In this document: piece by piece, positions 27,001 through 39,000 of the stretch | Layout: each line of letters opens with the position of its first letter | Position numbering within the stretch: the stretch's first letter is position 1 | Assembly: GCA_900618425.1 (NCBI GenBank) | Contig: UZAN01039585.1 | Span: 76,428 to 140,427, forward strand | Reading direction: 5' to 3' | Origin: Echinostoma caproni | Lineage: Eukaryota > Platyhelminthes > Trematoda > Plagiorchiida > Echinostomatidae | DNA length: 64,000 nucleotides | Notes under the pieces: model-generated | What the model saw: the letters and a program-made list of their open reading frames with translations, nothing else | Databases searched by the model: none | Told to the model about the DNA's origin: nothing | Position numbers and translations under genes: made by a program

Positions 27001-30000
27001 CATTCACCGTTTCTAAATCAAACGCTGTTAAGCAATTTACGGCCACACGAGATACAAACAAGGGGTAACAGTTTTAGGTAGCTTTCTGTATTACTTACGG
27101 GGTAATTAGTAGCCTATTCAACGTGGGAATCTTTCTTTCAACCAAATGTAAAATGAAGCGATCAGAAATTACGGAACTTAGGGTCACGTTCGATAGATGC
27201 TAACAGGCTTTTCGCTTGTTTTAATCTTCGACGGATAAATTACAATGTAGACACTGATGTCATTAAAGAAAACTGAAAAGTGGTTAAAGAGGGATGCACG
27301 GAAGTCCTGATGGTTTCCGAATACAAGAACCTAAGTGTAGATGTGCTTGTGAATAGTGCATATAATCCAGAGAAATTTCTTCCTTCTGTTCCAAGGCATT
27401 AATTTATTCAAACGAAACTATCAACTTACAATACGTTTGCTGGAACAAAGGATTACATCATCGTTCGTTACCGCTTACGGGAACAAGTACCGTTGCCACT
27501 GCCTGAATCTCCATGAGTTAATTCGAGTCAGATCAACTTCGAAGAAACATTACTACGGTCAGATGTGTCAATCATGTATCTAACCTCAGAAATATTAAAA
27601 CTAAGCACGATTTTCTGACGGTTTTAGGCTAATTAAAAGGAAGATTATTAGAAAATATTTATATTTGGACTTTGAGTATGAGAGTATCATATGCACATTC
27701 TGGATGAATAGCAAGGACAGCTAAATAGATCTATACCATTTTCAGTTTAAGATGTCCGAAATCCCATTTAAGATGTCACAGTATGAATCTAAGCTGTCCG
27801 AGTATCAATTTAGGATGTCATGTTGTTACGTGGATAGTACCTTGCACAGTACATAATGCAAACATAGCAACATGACATCTTAAATTCATATTTTGACATC
27901 TTAAATTGGATTTCGGATATATTAAACTGAAAAAGGTATAGTGCTTTTGGAACCTTACTAATTGTTCAAAAATAATAAATATAAAATAAAACACACTAGT
28001 TGTGAAGCGATGTGAGTTTGTTCTCGTAGTTAAGGTTAACCACATACATATTCACCCATGCGCTGCAACGGAAAATGGGTTTGCAAACACTTCAGCGTTG
28101 GTCGAATTGACATTTTCAGTGTGGCTTTGCGGCCAAGGGAAAATTACCTGGATAAATGTTACATCACATTTCGTGTAGATTTGTGATATTGGTCATTTTT
28201 GATAGATCTCAAACTCCACGTTTTATCAGCACAATAAATGTCATCATCCCCAGAGGAATGATTATTTGTGTTCGAGCACGTATGTTTCAGTAATGACTCT
28301 TTGATTTGTTCTGAATGAGTAGTTCTTTAGACATGATACATCCCTTTGTTGTTCACGAATTCATGTACGTCTCTCCGGTTCTGTTTGTGTTCAACATGCT
28401 AAATCTGTCTCCATTTATGACTCTGTTTAAAATTGGTTCATTGACATTGGGTATTGGGTTAACAATCAATAATTTGTATTTTTCTTTTGGTCATTTTTCT
28501 CCTGAACAGGACCTCACCATGCAACGACCTGACAATGTGAGTAGTATTTATTTGCCTGGCGGTGAACATTTTATCGCTCCCGAAATCTCCTGACATCCAA
28601 TCGCCTTTTTCAAAAACATGAACACCATTGATAGAACCCTTCAATTCATTTCAATTTTTGCATCTCAGCTCAGTTAGCCCTGAAGTAATACTGTGAACAT
28701 AACAAACTCCCTGATCATCATCTGTTTCCATCAAAAGCCAAAGATAGTGGTTGATAACATAGTAATTTTACCGAAGAGGGTTAATTGTTAAATTTTCTTC
28801 ATCAAATTTAGATCATTCTCATATCCAAATGTTGCTTCTTTAGGTATATTTGTTTTTTTACGCTACATGACAGGCCCGTTTATCTAACAAACATGCATCG
28901 AATAGAAATTTCTGTAGACAAAGCAAATCAACTTTTGATTATTCATCAATTGTTGAAGCCACTTATATGGAGAACTTCTAACTTCCAACTGACTCCACCA
29001 ACATGTCTTTGATGTCACTTTAAACTTCTGCAGCCATGGCTTTTCCATTCTTTGGTTTTCCTGACTGCTTCTTAGAAATGTTTTTGCTCTCAGACCAGAG
29101 ATTTTACCCACCTCGAAAATTACAGTGTAATAAGTGCTATAACGCAAGCATGTGCATCGATGGAGTGCGCTTGAAATTAGAATTCTTGTTATGTTTATTA
29201 TAGCACAATGTGGTGAACAAGATTTGTTTTCAGCGATTGGTCTTCTTTAGCTAACACATCACAATCTATCTTGGATAAAATCAGGAGGGCGGTGATAGCA
29301 CGTAGAAAAGGAATTAAATTAACAAAAATGTATTCACAATGTCTGCGGTTTCCGGTGTCGTATCTAGTTCGCATGTGACGAAGATTGGCCCAGGCGAGTA
29401 AAAATGGAGTGGTTGGATGGTTAAAGCAAACAGAACGACTTAACGAATTGTTTTGTTGCACGCAAGGGTTGATTGTGAATGTGAGTGCGTACTGCTTCTG
29501 CTGTGTCCAAGGTGAGATTGTTGTACGCGATAACGTTACATGGGGTGAAACGCCCTTCTCAAGTTAAGTGAGCGACCTATCTCGAAAACATTCTGCTCGT
29601 GATTGAATTTGTCACTACAGCGTGCAACCAAGCCGGATGATGCTCATGAACTCTCTGAGTCAAATGTCTGCTCACGCGACTGACGCACATTATGCCATGA
29701 AAACAATTGGAGTACAAAATGCAGAACCAGGATATTTCTCTTTAATTTCATCCTAAAAGTTGGCCTAGACGTGAGTGTGACGCAAAATTTCGCTGCCTGG
29801 AACTTTTGACTAATAGCAGCTGTCAACCGTCGAGTAACGTTTCCCGTCACAGTGTTATCTGTAAATGGTAATCTTACGTAAACTGATTGGTCTATTTGTC
29901 TCTCGCTCCGTCACAGATTGCTTATTGCGCTTTCCCTTCATCGTAGTTTTTTCAAATTTAACTAGTCCTATTTCACGGAAAGTTCATTGAATTGTGGTAT

Positions 30001-33000
30001 TTTGCAGTATATCGATAAAAACCGAATATTTTGGGCTGGAAATAAATAAAATAACAAAACGAAGAAGCTGGAAGAAAATCAAGAAATAATAGATAGAAAT
30101 AAAATGGAGTTTGTATTTCGTCAACAAACGAATAGGTACTGTACTACCGACATCACCGTCAAACCATTAAAACCATATTCATCACTCGTCTAAGCTTTCA
30201 GCGAAAATTGAAGTAGAGACCCAGGTCAAAGATAGGACACCAAATAATTAGGCAGTTGTTGAAGTGGTACCTTTGGAAAGGCCATAATGCTCTTCTTGGC
30301 TAAACAGTACATTCATCCAATCGTCTTCTACAGCGTCCTCAACAGTATGATACAGCTGCATAATTGATAATCTTCATCATTCAAGGTATTGTATACTCAT
30401 TTGCTAGACACTTATCCATGGCTCTGAAGCGTTGATGAATTAACGTAAACTTAAGAGCGTAGAAAGTATGTGGAAGCGAAAGAAGTGTGTATGAGAGAAT
30501 GGAAAGCATTCGAATGACTTTGGTAAGGATTTAAAAAGCTTTAAATATGCATATATAAGATCAAAAGAATGCCATGGAGTTTCGCCTCAGGCCTTGGAAG
30601 AGCTTTTGGAACTTAGATCCCGCGATATCTAATAGACAGGTGTATGTAAATATCGTTTGAGGGTAGGTTGCGACTATTATAAAACGATGGAATCATAGAC
30701 CGTATTTCTAGCAAGAATCTTTTTCTTCCGTTTAGAAAAAGAGCCACGGTAAATTGCATGCTTCCATCAGTAAGTGGGAACTTATGCCGTTGATGTCTAG
30801 GTTCAATCGACCTCAAGCAATATGTCTATGTTAGGGAGAAATAATTTACGATCGTGATGACTGAAAGGGTTGAGAAGTAAAGTGATGATAGTCATACTTG
30901 ATCAAACACAATAAGTTATTTATGCCTTTGGATCTGTTCATTTTCAATTTGATTTAAGTGAATAGTTAAAAGGCGACAACAAATATCCTGATAGATGAAA
31001 CTTTACATTGAATTATTCAACCTGGTCTACTTTTTCGCACTCGGGTAAAGTCAGAATCTAAAGTATTCCGACGCTGACGGAGTGTGAAGGCCGGGTGCAA
31101 CAGCTAAAAAAAGTATAATGGTTGATTTGATATCCCCGACTGAAAGCTCTCCCAACTCATGCCCAGTGAGAGTTCCAAATATATGGATGATTATATCATA
31201 GTTGACAGCGTTGTAACATAAAAATCACTTTAAAAACAAATGAGTAAATTGTTTTTGGCGTTTTTATCAAAACACTACTTCGAAAATCTTTATGTGAGTG
31301 CCACAGTTAGCTGACAAAATGACTGTTGCACTAAATGTTGATCTTTTGTACTTAACACTGCACAAATACTCTCGATTCGGCACAAGTTAAACTGTAAGGA
31401 TATGCAGCCATACAAACCTCTTCAATGTCCTCACTTCTGTGTCCCGAGTGAAAAGCGACTGTGCGTAAAATGTCACCTTGCGTCGATACACATGTCCTTG
31501 GCAGAATGTGAANNNNNNNCCCCGAGCCACTTGTTGTGTCCTAAATTAATAGGAACGATCAGTACACAACGAATGAAGCAGTAAGTTTATTGCGAACAGC
31601 AAATATGTAGCCGGTGAGCAAACTGGGGAACAAGTAAGAACAATCCGTACGTAGGAAGGCAGGCAGGCAGGCCGACTCGGCAAACAAGTTTCACTACATG
31701 CGAATGCCGTCAAGCCAGAATTCAAATAGTCAGTTAATCGATCAATCAATCAATCTGGTCACAGCCATGTATGGCAAGCGAATCAGTTAGTTGTCGACCG
31801 CAATACCACCACTGGCAGCACTTCTTGTGGTCGAATGACGATAAATAGTCGCTAACCAACGGATTTATCATGCAAGCCAAATTCCAGTTATTTTACGACA
31901 CTCTCGCGGTCTTTGTTCACAGCACCATATATAACTACTTGCAGCCCTTCTGTGGTACGATTAGAATCATTATATCACAGTTCAGTTGCCTAGTCCATTG
32001 CCTGCCTTTTCATAGATAATTAGACCGCAGATAGGAGTGTTCTCAAGTTGCGCCAGAAGAAAATAGCAGGATGGTGGTGGTGGCCAAGTGGTTAAATCAC
32101 CAACTTAGGAGGCCTTGGTTCGAACCGTTCCACCGCCGCCCGTCTTCCCTAATTCTGTCTTTTCCAGGTAGTCTTTATATGGCCATGGACCCCTTCCTGA
32201 ATCTTGACTGGATAATTGTATATTCAATAAATAAAGAAGGAAGTAATAAACAGACACATTTTATTCTACGTCGTCGTCTGCGCTTCCGTCACTTCATGTT
32301 TCTAGTTCCGGATACGGCAGGTCAGCATTGATGAGTGCGATAGAGTAAAACGTCAAGCAGTAAGATTAACCGACGACGAAAAATATGCTCTTTCCGAAGC
32401 GCACATGAATTAGACAAAATAATGGGAACCTAACTGGACGTGCGAAGTATTTCAGCGACTGAGTCTGGTCCCAAACAGTCGAAGGAAGGGCTTGTAAACT
32501 TCACAAGATCAACCACGATGTCTATTTTTCAGATTGATTTGGGAGAGTATTCCGGCTACAGTCACCAGGATTGACTCATGCTTTGCAAGTTACCCTGAGG
32601 AATGCGCACACACTGAGTTCGTCCTCACGTGACCAGGACGGGGAGGCTCCAATAGGACAAAAATTGTTAGCTTTGTATCAGCACTTATTGTGGAAAACTA
32701 TATTAAAGGGCGTTATCTAATTATTTTTTAATGGATAATTAATGTAATTTTAAAAGCGACTCTTGTTAAGACCTGTACGAGATCTGCTGGCGTTTTCCCT
32801 TGTGACCTTACTGTAAACAATAGTCGTCATATTGTCAACGGAAATGGGGGCTTCTGGGTCAACTAATCCTATGCGATTGCTAAGCTCACTGATCGATTGT
32901 TCACATTGATTGTATTCAACACATCGGTCATGTGCATGTGTTACAAACTTTAGTATAACATGCACTACAGCGAAGCGAATAAATCACACGATCTACGAGT

Positions 33001-36000
33001 TCGGGTCACGTGATCCTCCTGGGACTCATGTGATTGTTAGATCAGTGGGAAACCCCTGGTATCATTCACTCCTATTGGAATTCCAATAAGAGGTCGCGAA
33101 TGTCTCCGTGTAATTCTACGGACTCCTATCCTAGTTCAGGTTACGCGAAAAACACGTGAATTTGTCGAATTGTTTGTGTGTCGTTTTATCACGTGGGATG
33201 AATACCTCACTTGCAGTAGGATCAGTACTCCAGTCCCGCAGACGAAGACGATCGAGTACGGGTGATTTACCTTCATGTTTGACGGAGTGCGGATTTATTG
33301 CATTGCAGCAGACTTGGCAGTTGGTCGATCGGAGCGTTGACCTGTTTGCCACGCCTGCCGAGATGATGCACAGGGCCTCGTCGTGGAATGATTTAAGACC
33401 TTGTGAAAATGTGCTCCCGTCCCGTTTAAATCCAAAGGGGAGCGAGGTGCGTAAAAGTTGGTTGGCCAATCGAGGTCGAAGATTCGCGCTGGAAGCCCCA
33501 ATAAGCTTGACCGATTTGAGTGTGATAAATAAATTTCGCGAAAAAAATGAAAGTGGTTCAGACTGGAAAACCAATGCGTACAGAGACACGATCGATGAAT
33601 CACCGAGTGAGGATTTCCAATGTACAACAGATACGGACAATGAGGGGAGCAAATTCAGACTGAGAGGTCAGGAATCACAGGATGTAATCTCTTCAGAGGA
33701 GAATGCAGATTCCGGTGTTGTGTTTACAGATATACAGTCAAACGTGAGTTCAGAACGCTGTTGTAGAGTTCATTTGGAATTGTTAAAAGGCACATTAAAC
33801 ATTGCAATTTCCCCTATCCGGTAATATACAGCTCAGTAGATACAATGCATGACTAATCTAATGAGTACAAGATTGTTTTGATAATGTATTCTGATTGATA
33901 TGACATGAGATTTTTATGTACTTTAAAAGTATTCAGTTATTGGAACATCCAGATGCAGATAAAATTCAAAATTCGCAGATTTTGTGACACAATATTTAGT
34001 ATATTGTACTAGGCAATTGGTTATTTGATCAACGCGAGTAGATAGAACTGTTGATAATTAAACGCGACACTCAAAACTTTGTTGTTATCCAGACTGCAAA
34101 ACCAGTAATCAAACGTTGCATTTGTAGTTCGGTAACACAAATAAAAACACAAACTGACGTTTTTGAATGGGACGATTATAGAGGCCTGTAAGGGAATGGT
34201 TAAACAAGCCGTTGGCTGTAACTCATGGATTTGTCGTCCTTGGAACCGGTTTCTAACAAAGGCAAATGATAAAACATTTCATATCTCACTAAGTAGTAGC
34301 GGACTGAACAGGAATTGCTGCTCATCATGAAGCATCGTCGAGTAGACGTGTGCGAACCATGTCTTGGTCAACCAAACGAGTGAGGTCATGCCTTCCACTC
34401 GGTCTTTAATCACATTAATTTATTCCCCCAAATCTGTTTATTTAATATCATCATCATAGTGAGGAATCGCTAACAAAAGCACCGCACCAATTCTCCCTTT
34501 TTGACTTCCATTCTGACGAATCATTTGCCGAATTACTGTAATGCGTTTCGAGAACCTAAATAGAGGTCATGTTAACTTTGTCTGATAAAAGAGGGTTTGT
34601 TCTATTTTGTGTGCAAAATATTATTTTAATTTTTTGGTTCCTAAATGATGCAAACAACTTGCTTGCTCCGAATTCCAAACCACTCGCTCCCTAGATGTAT
34701 ACGCTCTATCCGAATAGCTAGGTATAATTTAGTACACCTTGATATTAGAAAAACTGTGTTTCTACTCACTCCGGATTCTTTGTCGCTATCTAGTGACATT
34801 AATTCGTATGCTCTTGTTCACATACTCAGAGAGAATGAGAGGTTTAATGCAATATTGAACTTAGGTGTAAGTAGACGTGGAACTATATATATTCAATGCC
34901 TAGGCTCCAGCAATTAATCTGATCCAGTAAGTTGTAAATTAGACAAAGTTAAAACATCTGGTGATATATTTTGTGTCTGTGAGGTCCTAGATTCGATACA
35001 CCAATGGTTCGATCCAGTCAATTTGATGCAGATTTCCAGGCCACTCCCCCTGCAGTCTAAACTTAAATATGTTCATTCTGATCTCAAGCCAAACTCAGTG
35101 CGATTATATTCTGTTTTTACTCTTCGTATAAAAGCACAAAATAAATCTATTTGAAAGAAATGGCTTTGAATATTTGCTGGTTTTATCACCAAAGTACGAA
35201 AATAAATTTTAAGCTTTACGTAACTATGAACGAAGGAAACTTCGTATTGGTTTTTTCATTAGTTGTATTTGTTTTTTATTTTGAGTGCAGCTCAGAATTC
35301 ATTTGAGGATTAGGTTTGTTCCTTTGTCCGTCGGTGGGCTTAGAAAGATGAACGAACTTCTGCTCACTGATATGTGAATATATTATCTTGTGACTTTCCC
35401 ACTTCCTTCCTCCTAATGAACTCAGCATACGTATATACTTTTGGATTTTCATTATTTGAAATACTTAAGGGTCATCCTATTTCTTTCCATATGGAGGAAG
35501 GCAGCCTAATTTGCTTGGGAAAAACGAACGAGCACCACGTCGTGTTACAGGGGCGTCAGACGAAAAGTAATAGCTAACCAGAACAACATAGAGCTCACGA
35601 ACGCAGCCCATCTGCATTTGAGTCGTTTGATATGCCGGAGGCTGCCGGTATAGCTAGGACGGATCCTAGGAACCATGACACAACTGTTCACAGTTCTTTC
35701 AATGTTGCCAGTGATCTACTTTGCCTGTTGACATTTCACTTTATTCACTTTTCAAATGAGTATTATGGTTTTAACACGAGATCCATGGATGGAACGGATC
35801 TCACTGGAAAAGTTGGGCGTCGTGCTCATGATTATCGAGGAAATTAGCTTGTCTTAGCCACGACGAATGAAAACCATAACACACAGGCGTTGGTCCCCAA
35901 CGCCTTGTTGTTATGGTTTTCTTTCGTCGTGGCTAAGACAAGCTAATTTCTTCAGTCTTATGATTTATTGATCGAGTTTGGAAACTCTGTCGATGAAATG

Positions 36001-39000
36001 GGATTCGTATCAAGGACTGGGGAGGATTTGACTATGCAGCTATTCACGATCTTGTGGGAGAAACTAATGATTATAATAGCCGTACTAATACGCACGGAAT
36101 TCGGAATGCAAACCATGCAATAGGAATCACTAGACACAAATCAATAATCAGCTATCACGGAGTGGATCACAGAAGCACTGGACCGCAATGGCACGGATTC
36201 GCAATGTCCCAAGAGAACGAGACGCGAAAAGAAGGCTACTAGTTGTTTAGGCTTCTACCAATCGGATTGCAATACTTCTTGCATAATCTTGCTTCTGTCT
36301 GCACTGTCTTGGATTGGCTGGCACCATCCACCAATGACGTGTATTCAGATGCCATGCACGTGTCATTGACGTCGGCATTCAAACTTGATTGATCGCAAAT
36401 GTCCTGAAACTGTAAAGAGCCGCTCCAGGGTAGACGCCATCGTGTGGGCCTGGATCACCACAGAAACCCACATTAGACTGTACTGTTTCGTCGTTGAACA
36501 ACACTGATCTCTTCGGAAGGCTGATGATTTTCCCTTTACTCAAGACCGATCCTGATGATTTGGGATTTTGCCTGGGGAAGAAGAGTCATTGTCCTAATCT
36601 AGATATTTTGCCCACCCGTCTGTAATCTATTGTACAGGTTCTGCCACGAGAGGGTTTCTTCTGGCAAATTCTGCTGTACTTACGACTTGCTCGAGCCTTG
36701 CCGATCCGCAATCCAAGTGGTACGTTTTTCCAATATTCGACCTGATTTTTATTGATTTTCTTTCTCAATCGATGGTGAATTCTTTTGAACAGTGATATCG
36801 AGGCTGATTACAAAGCGAAGTGACTTGGGTTGCTATAACATATCAACATAAGTTATTTGATTGCAAATGCATTTTGTGAATTATTTCTTGAAATTGCAAA
36901 GGGCACTGCATATACACAAAGTCATTAGATTAGAATCCTTATAAGAGTGGGTGCCATGATTTATTTTGCAATCGATGTAGCTGGGTTCCTGGATTTGGCT
37001 TGCAATGACGTCACCAGATGCTCATGGGAGCCACTATGATGGTTTCAGACTCATCTGAATAAATCGAATTCCGTTCTGCGATTTTTGCAGCCGTGAAAAA
37101 ACTTATTTGGCAATGGATATACAAGGATGTGAACCAAATAAGCTTATTCGAATATCATTCAAAGCTCGACTCTTTGGGCTCATTCGAGCCAATTAACTGA
37201 AATTTCCCAAAGCGCTTTTTCATCCGTCGGTATTGGATTGATTTTATTCTCTGACCTTTCGATGATGTGCAACGAGTTTGTCTGAGTATTCGTGGGTCCG
37301 AAACCTTATTGTGATGAATTGCTGTTTTCGAAGCTCATCTACAATGCAGATTGCTCATGCTCCACGTAGTAACGTTTTTATTCAATTGTCGCAGGCGTGC
37401 ATGTCAAAGTGTCAGTCAGTTGCGTGCCACACAGGAAAACCTGCCACTTCATAAGCATGGAAGATGTCAGGACGGCTGGTGATGAAACGTTCGTAAGCAA
37501 ACTGTCAAGCTCGGTGAACGGGCCAAACTGAATTCAGGACATCCAATCTGCGAGAACCGATTTTTAGTGCTTTGTCAGAATGAAAAGTATCCTCCTTTCC
37601 CCGGGCCTTAAATTAGAGCTTCCATTACTAGGTTCTATTTGCATGCTTAATCATCAGCATACCTGGAAAAGGTAGGTATTGTTTGCACAGTGCTTCGAAG
37701 AGTCAGAATGGCTATGGTAAAAAATAACTAAAAACTAACAGAATGTATGTCGTCCTCAAAGATAAAAAGACAAACAACACGGGGAGGGTACATACCGGCT
37801 TTTGGTCCTTGCTGCATCAACATGTTGGCAAGAGTTCAACCAATGACAACCAATGACGAATTTCCTATGCATCCAAAATAATGTAGTCTCTCCTGTGAAA
37901 TATGCAATAGTAACTGTTCGGTACATAAAGTCAAATTTACCTCATAGTTGTTTGTGAGTCGTGGTNCGTGGTGTGGGACAAGTGACGCTGATTTCGACTA
38001 ACCATCCTCCTACTTTCATCTTCAAGCACCATTCTCAGTTAATACAATCAACCATACACATGGGAATCACTACAAGCTCAGAATCACTTCTCGCATTCCG
38101 CTACGAACATGCAACGTTGAGGTTAGCGTACATGAAACGTCCAGTTTAATGAGTTTTATCGTGATAAATTCTTCCAAACATGGAAGACCTGAATTGTTGA
38201 AGGCTATCCGTATTCCGTCTGCCTTCATTTCAGTCGAGTAAAAACTAAAGTGACTGATAATTCTGCCAGATAAAACCTGAACAAACATACTTTAGTAGTA
38301 ATGGTCAAATCCCTGTATAAGCTGTTCAGCGCAGTATTATTAAACATCCCTGCTATCGGTTCCGGGGTTCGAATATCGGATAGTACAGTTGGTATGAACT
38401 ACTGATGTGCTTTCTTGAGAGCGCAACTAGAGTCTTTAGCTTCCTTAGTGTGTGGTTAACTCCATGAACCGATGAGTGCTTGCAAAGATGGAGTCCTGGG
38501 GATCAGTCAACCAATTCAATAATATTTTACTCACGGCAACACGCACATATAACTTTTAGGTGAAATCGAAACAATATCAACTGCTTGTCAGTCGGTCACT
38601 TGGACTAGAACCTCATTGAGATGCAGTCGGATAGTTCAGATGATTCTATGACAATGAGGAGTCAAGCGTTTCAACCATCCCACAACGTCGTGTGGTATAC
38701 TGAAATGCGCTTCAGTTTCGTGAACGTAAGGTGCTTGTTTCAAGCAAGTTGTTTGTATTCCCATTGCCTTGAATCTTGTGCACAACATTCCTGATATGAA
38801 GCTATGCAGGAGATAAATCAGAGCTGTCCGGACACTTATTCAGCTAACATATGTTTTGCTGATGCGTTATTGAGTAAGATTCTTTTTACTTCATTTCTGG
38901 ACTCACGTTTACTGGTAGTTTGCTGGTGGTGCAGCATAGTTGTTACCGATTGGGACCGATGGAGTATGATTGACGGACCCCATCGTGATGTATGATTCAG

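Larger units (their letters stand above)
28537..33233 (+). other. Intron before exon 3
   Basis: Contains a seven-base N gap (31513-31519), short AGGC and ATCA simple repeats near 31660 and 31735, and a SINE at 32071. No coding segment seen. Confidence 0.4.

Noticed and set aside
33131..33652. 173-codon - strand open frame
   Set aside because: Lies exactly opposite exon 3, whose phases fit the spliced gene; antisense shadow.
38807..38870. Candidate first C2A exon (phase 0 in, 1 out) ending ADALL before GTAAGA
   Set aside because: Phase fits by chance, but it has no pyrimidine tract and lacks the alternating hydrophobic strand. The exon at 36638 fits far better in sequence and splice sites.
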